Shown one piece after another: positions 45,267 through 55,327 of a DNA stretch of 64,000 bases. The DNA comes from Lacticaseibacillus pantheris DSM 15945 = JCM 12539 = NBRC 106106. GTDB lineage: Bacteria > Bacillota > Bacilli > Lactobacillales > Lactobacillaceae. The first letter of the stretch is position 1; every line of letters begins with the position of its first letter. The stretch spans positions 1-64,000 of the forward strand of contig NZ_BBAI01000001.1 in assembly GCF_001311175.1 (NCBI RefSeq), in the 5' to 3' direction. Position numbers and translations under genes: made by a program. The notes below the pieces were generated by a model. The model made no database searches, was not told the DNA's origin, and saw nothing but the letters and a program-made list of their open reading frames with translations.

Positions 45267-46333
45267 ATGGATATGAAAATTTGCGTCTTAGCGGGCGGTC
45301 GCAGTACCGAACGCAACGTATCAATCTCTAGTGGTACGCGCATCACGCAAGCACTGCGCGAAGCCGGCCACCAGGCCACCTTTGTCGACCTATTCTTGGG
45401 CTACGACATGAGCGGTGTCCAGGACGTTAACGATGTTTTCGGTGATGCCAACCTAATTGACGGCTTGGCAATCAGCGATGCAGTGTTAACCGACGACGAC
45501 ATCAACGCACTACGGACGGACGGGAGCACGCAGCTCTTTGGTCCCGGCGTCCTCGAAATCGCCCAGGCAGCCGATATCGTCTACCTTGCCCTACACGGTG
45601 GCGACGGGGAAAACGGTAAGGTGCAGGCCTACTTGGACCTGAACAACATTCGCTACACGGGTAGTGGAGCCCTCGCGTCTGGGTTGACCATGAACAAGGT
45701 CTTCAGCAAGCAAATTATGCTGGAGAGCGGCATCCCAACCGCCAAGTTCAAGGAAGCCCTCCGCAAAGACGGCACGCACCAGCAGATGCCGTTCAACTTC
45801 CCCATGATTGTGAAGCCAACTAGCGGTGGTTCAAGCGTGGGGATGACCATCGCCCACGACGCCTCGGAGTTAGAGGCTGGTCTCGCGGAGGCCTTCCGCT
45901 TTGACCCGAGCGCCATCGTGGAGGAGTTCATTACCGGCCGAGAATTTTCGCTGGGCGTGGTGAACGGTGTGGCCATGCCCGCCATCGAAATCAAGGTCCA
46001 CGACGCTGGTACGACTTTGAACACAAGTTCCAACCGGGGCACACCGACTTCGTCACCCCACCGGATGACCTGGACGAAAGCATCCACCAGGAAATGAAGG
46101 ACGTCGCCCAGGCCACCATGCGCGCCCTAGACCTGCAAAACTACGCGCGGATCGACTTCTTCGTCACACCCGACGACAAAGTCTACGTCATTGAGGCCAA
46201 CAACTTGCCGGGAATGACGCCACTATCGCTACTACCACAGGAGGCGGAAGCAGCCGGCATCAAGTATTCCGAACTGGTTGATTCCATTGTGCGTGGCAAG
46301 ATGGATTTGTACGACCAAGGATTAGCAATTTAA
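45267..46333 (+). CDS. ddl: D-alanine--D-alanine/D-lactate ligase family
   Basis: About 355 aa ATP-grasp ligase making the dipeptide (or depsipeptide) terminus of peptidoglycan precursors. It starts MDMKICVLAGGRSTERNVSI; CGGAGG lies 5 bases before this ATG, with a second ATG two codons on. Later ALHGGDGENGKVQAYLD, TGSGALASGLTMNK and VIEANNLPGMTPLSLLP are family motifs. One missing base near 46008 breaks the frame; beyond it the sequence reads YDFEHKFQPG. The last F aligns with the omega-loop tyrosine (Y216 in E. coli DdlB); Phe there is linked to D-Ala-D-Lac synthesis and intrinsic vancomycin resistance. Strong terminator follows. Confidence 0.92.
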
Positions 46334-46346
46334 TTGGTACCACTCG

Positions 46347-46385
46347 AAAAGCCTCGCGGTTGAACCGCGGGGCTTTTTTTTCGAG
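46347..46385. terminator. Bidirectional terminator between ddl and rhaD
   Basis: GCCTCGCGG pairs with CCGCGGGGC around TTGAA, flanked by AAAA on the left and eight T on the right. Ends ddl and, on the minus strand, the rhamnose operon. Confidence 0.85.
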
Positions 46386-46457
46386 GTTACCGGCTACTCA
46401 CCGGGCGAGTACTGACGCTCATATTGGGCGACCTGCTTTGTACTCAATCAAATCACT

Positions 46458-47354
46458 TCATGCAGTGACCTTGGCTAACGGACTAACCAGTGATTCCCCA
46501 TGCAGAAATTCCTGGTTAGGTACTAAGTCGAAACGGTCAGCCAATTGTTGCAGGTTCTCATCGGTAATTTCATTCAGGATTGAACCGCCCTGTGACTGAA
46601 TGGCGGTGTAGATAGTAGCCGCCTTTTCAACGGTTTCAATCAAACCAAACGCTTCATCAATGGATTCTCCAGCACCAAAGATTCCGTGATGTGGCCAAAG
46701 AACCAACCGGAAGCTGTTCATCTTTTCAGCCGTTGCAGCCCCAATTTCATTCGTACCTGGCGTCATATACGGTAATACACCGATACCCTCAGGGAAAACC
46801 ACAATCGACTCCGCCTGCATCTTCCACAGAATGCGGCTCAGGCCCTTCTCGTCTAACGGCACCGTGAAACTCATTGCCACTAGATTAGTGGGGTGGCAGT
46901 GCATAACCACACGCTGCTTGGGATCTTGCTTCAACCGACTAATGTGCGTCATCAAGTGGGCAGGAAATTCACTAGTAGGTTGACCGCCGTCAGAGAATCC
47001 CCACATCAGATCAACGCTGCGCCCATCTTCACGGATTCGAACCAGCCCGGTATCGCGTTCAGGAAAGTCGCGCACGTTCTTAAAGTAACGACCCGTACCC
47101 GTAACCAGGAAGTAATCCCCGGCCAGTTCGCTGGCGTCAAACTTAATTGGAATGACCCGCTTTACTTCGTGAACATCCCCATAACCGCGGAGTTCATCTT
47201 CCGTCAGCCGACAACTGACATTACCACCGTTACGCTCATCCCAGCCATGGTCATACGATAACCAGGTCACCCGCTTCATTTGCGCAACGTACGGAGAATC
47301 AACAAACGCCTGTGTATATTCTGGGTTCAAAAACTCTTGCTTTTCATCAGCCAT
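46458..47354 (-). CDS. rhaD: Rhamnulose-1-phosphate aldolase
   Basis: 298 aa class II aldolase that cleaves rhamnulose-1-phosphate to dihydroxyacetone phosphate and L-lactaldehyde. Zinc ligands and catalytic residues are in [15 protein letters not shown] and [15 protein letters not shown]; the phosphate-binding [16 protein letters not shown] and [11 protein letters not shown] regions are present. GAAGGACAC precedes the ATG. Last gene of the leftward rhamnose operon, 41 bp after rhaA. Intact. Confidence 0.95.
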   Translation of the reverse strand: MADEKQEFLNPEYTQAFVDSPYVAQMKRVTWLSYDHGWDERNGGNVSCRLTEDELRGYGDVHEVKRVIPIKFDASELAGDYFLVTGTGRYFKNVRDFPERDTGLVRIREDGRSVDLMWGFSDGGQPTSEFPAHLMTHISRLKQDPKQRVVMHCHPTNLVAMSFTVPLDEKGLSRILWKMQAESIVVFPEGIGVLPYMTPGTNEIGAATAEKMNSFRLVLWPHHGIFGAGESIDEAFGLIETVEKAATIYTAIQSQGGSILNEITDENLQQLADRFDLVPNQEFLHGESLVSPLAKVTA

Positions 47355-47395
47355 ATTTAGTGTCCTTCTTCCATCAATTAATCAATGACCAGAAA

Positions 47396-48664
47396 CTAGT
47401 TCCGCTTGAAAAGGACGTCCTTTTCGTACTGGTGAACATTGTTCGTCCAGTCCATCCCTACAGGTACACCCTGTTTTTCACAATACTTGTCCCAAACGGC
47501 TCCGAACGGCATGGACTTCAGCTCCTCGGTTTCAGCCAGACGTGTAGTAAAGTCAAAGTCAAGTTCGGCCTGCTTCAACTGTGCAGTTGGTTCTAGCAAG
47601 GCCATCAGCAATGCTTTCTGTGTTGCACGTGTGCCGACAACCCAGGCCGCCACACGGTTAATCGTGGCGTCAAAGTAGTCAGTTCCCAGGTGAATCTTAT
47701 CCTCGTAACCGTCACGGATAATGCTCCGAGCAATGCGAATCAATGCATCATCCATAATAACTACATGATCAGAGTCCCAACGAACCGGACGGGAAACGTG
47801 CATGAACATACCCTTACCACCAAACGGGAAGAACGAAGAGAACTTGTCCGAAACATCCTCGGTTGGGTGGAAGTGTCCGGCATCAATGGTCCAATACTTG
47901 CCGCGTGTCAGCGCGTAGTTCTCGTAGAATAGGTGTGAACCAGTAGTGTACGATTCGATCCCCGTTCCGAACAGCTTGCCTTCGAACGATTCGGTCGTGT
48001 TCTTTTCGTCAAAGCTGTCCTTTTCAATTTCATCCAATGACTTCAGCAGGCGTTCGCGTGGGCTGCGCTTATCAATAGGGTTGTCCTTAAAGCCATCCGG
48101 AATCCAGAAATCATTGATACATTGCGAGCCTAGTTGTTCACCAATATAGTTTGAAATCACCCGCGACCGTTTGCCGTTCTCAATCCAGAAATCGCGAATC
48201 TTTTTGTCCGGTGAGGCTAGGGTAAAGTTGTTGACCACCTTGGGGTGTGAGAAGAACGTACCGTTGAAGTCCATTCCGATGCCTTCCTGCTTGGCCCAAT
48301 CAACCCAGTACTTAAAGTCCTCTGGTTCAAGTTCGTCCAAATCCTTCTTCTTACTGGTAACCGCGTGGAAACCGTGAATCTGGACACGCTGCTTACCAGG
48401 AATCAGGGACAACGCTTCGTGAAGATCGCCGGTCAGCTCATCAGGAGTCTTAGCCACACCCGGATAGTTACCGGAAACCCCAATGCCACCAGTTAAATCA
48501 TGCTCTGGGAACAAGAACCCCTTAACGTCGTCCCCCTGCCAGGCATGGATTGAAATAGGGATTTTAGAGAGACGCTGCATTGCCTTTTCTGTATCAACGC
48601 CGAGTTCTGCATAACGTTCCTTTGCGACCTCATATGCCTTATCAACTGATTCTGCTTTAACCAT
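47396..48664 (-). CDS. rhaA: L-rhamnose isomerase
   Basis: 422 aa, full length and intact. Converts L-rhamnose to L-rhamnulose with Mn2+. Family segments include SIHAWQGDDVKGFLFPEHDL, GIGVSGNYPGVAKTP, GMDFNGTFFSHPKV, and the metal-binding WTIDAGHFHPTEDVSDKFSS and HVSRPVRWDSDHVV. GAAGGGAAGCAATTAAA precedes the ATG at 48664. It follows rhaM by 30 bp. Confidence 0.96.
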   Translation of the reverse strand: MVKAESVDKAYEVAKERYAELGVDTEKAMQRLSKIPISIHAWQGDDVKGFLFPEHDLTGGIGVSGNYPGVAKTPDELTGDLHEALSLIPGKQRVQIHGFHAVTSKKKDLDELEPEDFKYWVDWAKQEGIGMDFNGTFFSHPKVVNNFTLASPDKKIRDFWIENGKRSRVISNYIGEQLGSQCINDFWIPDGFKDNPIDKRSPRERLLKSLDEIEKDSFDEKNTTESFEGKLFGTGIESYTTGSHLFYENYALTRGKYWTIDAGHFHPTEDVSDKFSSFFPFGGKGMFMHVSRPVRWDSDHVVIMDDALIRIARSIIRDGYEDKIHLGTDYFDATINRVAAWVVGTRATQKALLMALLEPTAQLKQAELDFDFTTRLAETEELKSMPFGAVWDKYCEKQGVPVGMDWTNNVHQYEKDVLFKRN

Positions 48665-48694
48665 TTTAATTGCTTCCCTTCTAATTTTTGTCTT

Positions 48695-49010
48695 CTAACC
48701 CAAGTGAAACACTTCATCCAAGTCAACCGTTACGGGACTATTATCAGGATTGGTGGACATCAACGGTTCCATGTACGCCCACCACTTCTTGCAAACGTCC
48801 GTGTTAGCAATCTCGTTGTACTTATCGACATCCGGCACTTCCAAATACGCGAACAGCTCGCCGTTATCCCGGTTGAGAAAAATGGAGTAGTTAGTTGCGC
48901 CGTATTTTTTTTAGTGCGGCTTTCATCTCAGGCCATAACTCACTGTGACGCTTTTGATATTCATCATATGAGTCGGCATGTAAAAACATAATTTGCGCAA
49001 TGCGCTTCAT
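48695..49010 (-). CDS. rhaM: L-rhamnose mutarotase
   Basis: 104 aa after correction. It interconverts the anomers of L-rhamnose. It starts [20 protein letters not shown] and contains [20 protein letters not shown], the active-site His/Trp strands typical of RhaM, then [18 protein letters not shown] and the conserved [10 protein letters not shown]. The A/T run of 8 at 48905-48912 should be 7. AAAGGAGGCTGTTTAAA precedes the ATG, which overlaps the corrected rhaB stop by 4 bases. Confidence 0.93.
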
Positions 49011-50490
49011 TTTAAACAGCCTCCTTTGCCGTTTTCTGTACACTGTTCAAAAAAAATCACGATACTTGGTTAAAACACCTTCGTACTTTCCTTGTTCCGG
49101 AACATAATGCTTCAGCCCAAAGGAACTCTCAATTAATTTGCGTCCAGCAACCACGTTTTCAAGTTCACCACTAGTAATCATCTGTACAATGATGTTACCA
49201 ATCGCTGTGGCCTCGCTAGGACCCGCAACCACTTCAACTCCAGCAAGAGTACTAGTTAGCTGGTTCATAAGCTCTACGTTGGACCCGCCGCCTACGATGT
49301 TTAACGTGTTGATAGGCTTATTTAAAATTCCGCTCAGCTTACGAATCTCGTTAGCGTAGAACAAAGACAAATTGTCATAGATAGCGCGGGTTAACTCACC
49401 CGGCGAGGTGGGCACAAACTGATTAGTTTCACGAGCGTAATCCTGAATAGCGCCAATCATGCTTTTAGGATTGGTAAAGCGATCATCATTAACGTCAATA
49501 AATGTTTTGAACGGCTCAACCTGCTCAGCCTGACTGGCCAATTCGTTAAAACTGTACTGATCGTTAAGCTCATGGCGAACGCATTGTAAAATCCATAACC
49601 CCATGATGTTTTTGAGGAAACGGTAGGTACCATATGCGCCCCACTCGTTAGTGTAGTTTTCGGCAAAGGCGTCTAAGCCGTTCTCCGGGACGTTCAACTC
49701 TGCACCCAGTAATGACCAAGTTCCCGAGCTGAGAAACGCCCAATTGTCGCCCTTACCGGGTGCTCCTACAACCGCGCTGGCCGTATCATGAGTGGCAACC
49801 GTGATAACTTCCGTTTCGGGCAAATCATACTTTACGTGCCACTTATGGCTCACGCTGCCCAAGACGGTACCAGCGTCAACTAGGTGTGGAAATTGGTTCT
49901 CATTAACATTGACAGACTTAGCCAGATCCTTATCGAACAGTCCCTGCCGCAAATTCAACATCTGCGTTGTGGAGGCATTTGTTTCCTCTGTAACTGCATT
50001 GCCCGTCAACACGTAGCCAATGTAGTCCGGAATCATCAGGATTTTATCCGTCCGGGCCAAGTTTTCTTTATCCTCTGTATATAGCTGATAGAGGGTATTG
50101 AACGCCTGAAACTGAATCCCGGTTTTTTTCATAGATATACTGCTTAGACAATTTGGTCGTCAATGCATTGATAGCCCCCTCAGTCCGCTTGTCACGATAG
50201 CTAATGGGATCGTGCAGTTTCTGACCATCATTGCCGACCAAGACGTAATCTACCGCCCAGGTATCAATGCCAAGGTCTACTTGGTTAAAACCCAAGCGTT
50301 TAACCTTTTCGAGCCCAGCAAATATTTCGTCAATAATGTGATCAATCTGCCAGTAGTCATGCCCATCAACCTCTTTGAATCCATTCTTAAAGCGGTGTAC
50401 TTCTTTCAATTCAAGCTGATCATCAACTCTTTTTGCCAACATCAACCGGCCTGATGAAGCTCCAATATCGACAGCAACGTACGCTTTCAT
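49007..50490 (-). CDS. rhaB: Rhamnulokinase
   Basis: About 494 aa FGGY-family kinase phosphorylating L-rhamnulose. N-terminal ATP loop [24 protein letters not shown] residues around [24 protein letters not shown] and [30 protein letters not shown] precedes the ATG. The frame breaks at an A/T run of 7 near 50123 (six gives [20 protein letters not shown]). The last break is at a run of 8 at 49050-49057: as given the protein stops at 49047, but with seven bases it continues 13 residues to a TGA overlapping rhaM (ATGA), the arrangement I prefer. Confidence 0.92.
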
Positions 50491-50516
50491 ATGCTCACCT
50501 TCCGTTAAATAAAGAA

Positions 50517-51878
50517 TTATTTAGTTGAACCTGTCTTGGGCAAAACCACATTACCGTTAGGTTCACTATCTAGTCGCTGATTGTCGTGGTGAGCACTATT
50601 GGCAGTTTCGCCTTCGACAAAGTCAGGACCGTATTGCTCTAAAGTAATTTCTTCCAGACTCTTGTCCTTGGTTTGCGGCGTCCAAATTGTGCCGATAACT
50701 AACGACACTAGCAGTAAACCAATCATGCAAATGCCAGCGACTGTGAACCCTAGCGAATTTAGAACAGTCGGGAATATAATCGACCAGATACCTGCCGAGG
50801 CCCGAACAACGAAGAACATGACGCCCTGAGAGCCTGCACGGAACTGGGTCGGGAATAGTTCGGTCGCCCACAATGCGTACCAAGCCTGAGCACCAATCCC
50901 TGCGCTTAGGCCCCACAGAATAACGAAGGCCCAGAGGCTCCAGGACTGCTGCATGCCAACAAAAGTCAGAACCACCCATGAAGCAGCAGCCATTGCCGCG
51001 CCGGTGAAGAAGAAAATACGGTGGTTAACCTTGTCACCAAACTTAGCAAAGCCGTAGTACGTTGCTAGTGCCGTTAGAATCCAGAGCACTGCCTGCAGAA
51101 TGTCGGCTGACTTGTTAGAGATTCCACCGGCCGTTTCGTAAACATACGGCATGAAGAAGCCCATCGCTCCGGCAACCAAATTCCAGAACATGTACACCCC
51201 AATGAGAAACATCAACCACTTAACAGAGGTATGGTTAGAAAATAGCGTCCGGTATGGGTGTTGCTTGATTCCGCTAGCCTTCGCGCGCGCTTTCTCTTCT
51301 TCCCACGCCTTGGATTCACCCAACCCACGCTGTAAATTCCAGCGATGAAAGCCACAACAGTTAGAAAACCAAAGAGAATCCGGTTGCCCATCAGTCCTAG
51401 TGGTGAAAGTAAAACGGCTAGCGTGTAAATTACTGCTGGACCCAATGACCAAGCAAACTGGGAAACACCGATGTTTTTTTGCACGAGCATCATCGTTAGA
51501 TGTTTCGGAAATGTACGTCCAACTTGCTGGAACACCGGCGCCAACTGCTAGACCAGTGACGAGAAATCCAACCAGTAACATGGGAAAATTTATAGCAAAC
51601 ATAACGAGAATAGTACCGACCATGTAAACCAACATGTCATAGGTATAAATAACCTTCCGGCCAAACTTATCTGACAGTGGGCCACCAATCAATGCGCCAA
51701 AGGCTGCACCAAAAGCGTTGGCTGATAGTGCACCTAATAATCCAACGGCAAAGCTGTTAAAGCCAAAATGGCTGGTCCAAAGCGTTAACCCGGCGGAACC
51801 GGCAACAATACTTCCTGAGTCCAGAAAATTGGTAATTGACACCCGGACTGTGGATTTAAAAGACCCTTCTGCGGCCAT
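50517..51878 (-). CDS. MFS sugar transporter of the rhamnose operon
   Basis: 453 aa, twelve membrane helices. Sugar-porter-type motifs [19 protein letters not shown] after helix 2 and PASWTYISE after helix 4 are seen. First gene of the leftward operon, 26 bp upstream of rhaB, so rhamnose (or a rhamnoside) is the likely substrate, imported with protons. Two compensating indels (A/T run of 7 at 51475-51481, and one near 51335) put about 45 residues in the wrong frame; the corrected stretch reads [20 protein letters not shown] and contains the missing helices 5 and 6. GGAGGTTTGTGAT precedes the ATG. Confidence 0.88.
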   Translation of the reverse strand: MAAEGSFKSTVRVSITNFLDSGSIVAGSAGLTLWTSHFGFNSFAVGLLGALSANAFGAAFGALIGGPLSDKFGRKVIYTYDMLVYMVGTILVMFAINFPMLLVGFLVTGLAVGAGVPASWTYISETSNDDARAKKHRCFPVCLVIGSSSNLHASRFTFTTRTDGQPDSLWFSNCCGFHRWNLQRGLGESKAWEEEKARAKASGIKQHPYRTLFSNHTSVKWLMFLIGVYMFWNLVAGAMGFFMPYVYETAGGISNKSADILQAVLWILTALATYYGFAKFGDKVNHRIFFFTGAAMAAASWVVLTFVGMQQSWSLWAFVILWGLSAGIGAQAWYALWATELFPTQFRAGSQGVMFFVVRASAGIWSIIFPTVLNSLGFTVAGICMIGLLLVSLVIGTIWTPQTKDKSLEEITLEQYGPDFVEGETANSAHHDNQRLDSEPNGNVVLPKTGSTK

Positions 51879-51927
51879 ATCACAAACCTCCTAATCAATC
51901 GTTTTTGTTGTTACTACTTGCTTACAG

Positions 51928-51956
51928 TTGATATTAAAGCGCTTACAAGATATACT
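51928..51956 (+). promoter_or_regulatory. Promoter of the araC-type gene with an embedded cre site
   Basis: TTGATA (51928-51933), a 17-base spacer and TATACT (51951-51956) form a near-consensus promoter pointing right. The spacer contains TTAAAGCGCTTACA (51934-51947), matching 13 of 14 positions of the CcpA consensus, so CcpA binding should block this promoter and possibly the divergent rhamnose operon promoter. Confidence 0.7.
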
Positions 51957-52008
51957 AACAACGACACATGTTCACTACATTAAGGACAAATTCACAGGTG
52001 GTGTAATT

Positions 52009-53034
52009 ATGAATCCCGGATTATTAATGCGCTTACAACAACTTTCATCAGTAGAAAAAAAAGCAGCTGAAAAGTCAGTCGTTAAATGACGACATTCCTC
52101 CTGCTGCTCTTGATTTGGCCGGCATGTATCGCTTAAACCGCCCCGTCTTCAACGACTATTTTTTTTAACAACCGTGACGTTTTCGTCAGCAAACACAACC
52201 GTTTTGCGCCATACCCACTACACAGTCATCATTTCCTCGAAATCAACTACGTGCTATCTGGTGAAATTCATGAAATTGTTAATGGCGACCCGGTTACACT
52301 CAAGAAAGATGACTTACTCCTACTGGATGTTGGTAGTTCACATTCAATTGCTGCTCCCGGTAAGGATGACATCATGATGAACATTCTTTTCCGGGACAAG
52401 AACATCTCAATCAATTTGCTAAACCAGATTCAAAGCAAGCAGAGCGAACTGTACAACTTCCTAATCAACAGCGTGCTTAAACCCCAGCAAGCGTCTGGTC
52501 AGTACCTGCTTTTTCCTAAGGAGCGTGGCAACGACGACGTTAAGTTAACGGTCGATCGACTGATTGAAGAGTATTACAGTCACCGTTCCTTTGCTGACAC
52601 TATTATTCAGGCTTATCTCAACATCCTCATTGCCAAGCTCGTGCGTAATTATCGTATTCCGTCAGCGCCAACCACGCCTGCACAAAAACTTGCCATCAAG
52701 ACGCTGCAAGAAATCCACAGTAATTATCAGGATATCAGCTTAGCGGACATAGCCAAAAAAATACTCCTACAACGCCAATTATTTAGGCAATCAATTCCAC
52801 AAGGAAACGGGCAAAACTTTTAGCCAGGCACTAACATCAGAACGCTTAATCCATGCACGTGAGCTGGTTAGCTCCACACAGTTACCAATTAATGACATCA
52901 TGCGTGCAGTCGGCATCAGCAATTCCAGTTTCTTTTACCACAAATACAAGGAACAATACGGATGTCTACCCCGTGAAGACCGAGCAAGCAGCTACCATCA
53001 GTTGACGTCCATTCTCAGTGACGAGCTTGATTAA
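52009..53034 (+). CDS. AraC family activator of rhamnose genes
   Basis: About 341 aa. It starts MNPGLLMRLQQLSSVEKKQL, with CAGGTGGTG upstream. The N-terminal cupin-like sensor has PYPLHSHHFLEINYVLSGEI; the C-terminal double helix-turn-helix has NYQDISLADIAKK, then LGNQFHKETGKTFSQALTSE and IMRAVGISNSSFFYHKYKEQ. Three A/T runs carry an extra base (52055-52062, 52160-52166, 52756-52762), splitting the raw frame into pieces. It is divergent from the rhamnose operon and is presumably its rhamnose-responsive activator. Confidence 0.87.
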
Positions 53035-53063
53035 AACACCCAGTATCCACTTTGCGCGTACAT

Positions 53064-53097
53064 AAAAAAAACGGACGAAATCCTCATTCGCCCGTTT
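53064..53097. terminator. Bidirectional terminator between araC-type and tauE-type genes
   Basis: AAACGG-CGAA pairs with TTCG-CCGTTT around ATCCTCA; A's on the left, T's on the right arm. Confidence 0.75.
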
Positions 53098-53109
53098 ATC
53101 AGTACCACG

Positions 53110-53877
53110 TTAAAAATATTCCTGAACAAACAAATACAGACCCAAAGCAAAGGCCATTACAATAATGACCCGTCGCATAATCGCTGCTGGTATGTATCTC
53201 ACCAGTACTGGCCCGACATAACCGCCAATGAAGAGACCGATACCGAGGGGTACTACCATGGCCCAGTATATTTTAGTGGTGAACGCATAGACGACAAAGG
53301 CCACGAAATTAGCGAGAAACGACGCAAAGTTCTTGATGGCATTGTTAACGGCGAAAGTGAGGTTGTTCGTCGCCATGAGAATGGCCAGCATGATGACCCC
53401 CGCTGAAGCGCCAAAGTACCCCGTATATAATCCCACCAAAAACATGGCGCCAGCCGAGACAATCCTGGCGATTAAGGAACGTCCCTGGCGAACAGTGACC
53501 GTCTTTGCACTGCTACGCTCAGAAAACAACATAAGGCAGCCAGCAAACAGAATTAAAAAGGGTACAACCCGTTCAAACGACGATGCCGGGGCCAGTACCA
53601 GAATAAAGCTCCCCACCACACCCCCGACTAAGGCGATAATCGTTGTTTTAACGGTTACCGATCTGTGCGTGAGCAACTCTCGCGATGAGGATACCGTCGA
53701 GCCAACCCCGGTAAATACCAGCGCCGCCGTGTTGGTGACATTGGCATTGACCGGCGGGACCCCTAAGCTTAACAACACCGGATACGATACAATCGATGCC
53801 AAGCCCGCCATTGAACTGGTCAAACCCGCCAGTACTCCCGCGACTAGTAAGTACAAATTAATTAGAAATATATGCAT
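53110..53877 (-). CDS. TauE/SafE family sulfite or organic-anion exporter
   Basis: About 255 aa with seven to eight membrane helices and the internal duplication of this family: the first half has GVLAGLTSSMAGLASIVSYP followed by GVPPVNANVTNTAALV, and the second half has GYFGASAGVIMLAILM. The ATG at 53877 (MHIFLINLYLLVAGVL) has GGAGGCGACGTCC directly upstream; the longer start at 53907 has none. Substrate not predictable (sulfite, sulfoacetate or other small anions). Monocistronic, intact. Confidence 0.85.
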   Translation of the reverse strand: MHIFLINLYLLVAGVLAGLTSSMAGLASIVSYPVLLSLGVPPVNANVTNTAALVFTGVGSTVSSSRELLTHRSVTVKTTIIALVGGVVGSFILVLAPASSFERVVPFLILFAGCLMLFSERSSAKTVTVRQGRSLIARIVSAGAMFLVGLYTGYFGASAGVIMLAILMATNNLTFAVNNAIKNFASFLANFVAFVVYAFTTKIYWAMVVPLGIGLFIGGYVGPVLVRYIPAAIMRRVIIVMAFALGLYLFVQEYF

Positions 53878-54037
53878 GGACGTCGCCTCCAACGATAGCG
53901 TTTTCAACGTCGCTTAGTATACACCTTTGTCCAATTCGTACTTTATCTCACTTTCTAGCCGTCATAACAATAAAATAGCGTATGTTCAAGGAACACGCGT
54001 ATAATAGGCCCCAACAAACATTTTCGGAGGTCTCACT

Positions 54038-54565
54038 ATGTCCAACATCACCCTCATCCCCGCCACCCCACGCTACGCCCAGGACCTATTCAAAGTTGTC
54101 GACGCCAACCGCGACTACATCGGGCAGTGGCTTCCGTGGGCCTACACAACCACCACGGTCGATGATGAAATCCAGTTTCTGCGTATGATGGCCGACAAAG
54201 AGGCCCTCGGCTCCGTCTACATGCGCGCCATCCAACTCGACGGCGAAATTGTCGGTGCCATTGACCTACATAACGTTACCCGCGAGCACCGCCACGCGGA
54301 AATCGGTTATTTTCTGGGCGTTAATGCGTCGGGCAAAGGCGTCATGCACCACGCCCTCGCCCAAATGGAGGACCTGGGCTTCGACCAACTGGGAATGAAC
54401 AAGATTAACATTTTGGCCGCAACCGATAACTTGCCCAGTCGGCACGTAGCCGAACGGGCCAATTATCACCTCGACGGCGTACTGCGTGAGGATCTCAACG
54501 TAAACGGTATCCTGCACGACGCCGCCATTTACTCCAAGTTATACCGTGAATGGTCCGCTGATTAA
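54038..54565 (+). CDS. GNAT acetyltransferase, RimL/RimJ type
   Basis: 175 aa. RimL-type layout: PRYAQDLFKVVDANRDYIGQ at the N-terminus, IVGAIDLHNV strand, EIGYFLGVNASGKGVMHHAL as the acetyl-CoA-binding loop (slightly altered from Q/RxxGxG/A), and MNKINILAATDNLPSRHVAE then GVLREDLNVNGILHDAAIYS. Likely acetylates the N-terminus of ribosomal protein L12 or a related target. CGGAGGTCTCACT precedes the ATG. Followed by a second GNAT gene about 95 bp on. Confidence 0.85.
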   Translation: MSNITLIPATPRYAQDLFKVVDANRDYIGQWLPWAYTTTTVDDEIQFLRMMADKEALGSVYMRAIQLDGEIVGAIDLHNVTREHRHAEIGYFLGVNASGKGVMHHALAQMEDLGFDQLGMNKINILAATDNLPSRHVAERANYHLDGVLREDLNVNGILHDAAIYSKLYREWSAD

Positions 54566-54660
54566 CGTTTCTTGTTAGATTACCTCACCAAAACAATTGT
54601 TGTTCCGCCCGCGTTCACCTACAATCGACTTATCAACGAACGCGAGGAGCACAACCAGCA

Positions 54661-55166
54661 ATGAATATCGAATTTCGGTACGCCACCCATGACGACCTAC
54701 CCGCCATCACGGCAATTTACAACCAGGCAATTCCCACCCGCCAATCGACCGCAGACCTCGAACCCGTGACGGTAGCCAGCAAAGAGGCTTGGTTTGCTGC
54801 CTTCGACCATACGAGTCACCCCATCTGGCTATTACTCGCAGATGGCAAAATAGCGGGTTGGGTCAGCCTCCAACAATTTTCCGAACGGTACGCGTATCAT
54901 CAAACCGCAGAGATTAGCATTTACTTTGACCGCAGCTACCAACATCAACACTTAGGACAGACCGCGCTCGACTTTGTATTCGACCAACTACCCGCGCTCG
55001 GTCTCGATACAATCGTTGCCGATGTCTTCCACCACAACACTCCCAGTCAACGGCTGTTTACCCGCAACGGCTTTGAACAGTGGGGCCACCTACCACGCAT
55101 TGCCTGATGGACGGGCAGCGTCGTGACCTGGATATCCTCGGCCGCCACTTTGGCAGTAATGCTTAA
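54661..55166 (+). CDS. GNAT acetyltransferase, phosphinothricin-acetyltransferase-like
   Basis: About 168 aa after correction. RYATHDDLPAITAIYNQAIP and DGKIAGWVSLQQFSER match the Pat/Bar-like branch of GNATs; AEISIYFDRSYQHQHLGQTA carries the acetyl-CoA loop. The raw frame stops at 55105; restoring one C (GCCTGATG to GCCCTGATG) continues with LMDGQRRDLDILGRHFGSNA to a TAA at 55166. The ATG at 54661 follows GAGGAGCACAACCAGCA. Natural substrate unknown. Element H2 copy c follows. Confidence 0.82.
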
Positions 55167-55184
55167 ACGCAAAGGGGTGTATAT

Positions 55185-55305
55185 AAATATTGCCTCCTGG
55201 TCGCGCGCCAAAAGGCAACTCCCTAACATACAATGATGGACCAGCAGAAATCCTCAGTGCGGGATTTCCACTGGTCCATCATTGTATACCGAGAGCTGAC
55301 CGCCT
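55185..55305. repeat. Hairpin element H2, copy c (divergent, inverted)
   Basis: ATACAATGATGGACCAG pairs perfectly with CTGGTCCATCATTGTAT, with an inner GAAATCC/GGATTTC stem and outer CAAAAGGC/GCCTTTTG. Read on the minus strand its internal loop segments resemble those of the 62.7 kb copy (GGTCAGCTCTCGG against GGTTAGCTCCCGA, GTTAGGGAGTTGC against GTTAGGCACAGGGAACTGC). It sits between two convergent genes. Confidence 0.6.
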
Positions 55306-55327
55306 TTTGTCAAAGCCCTCTTTGCTT

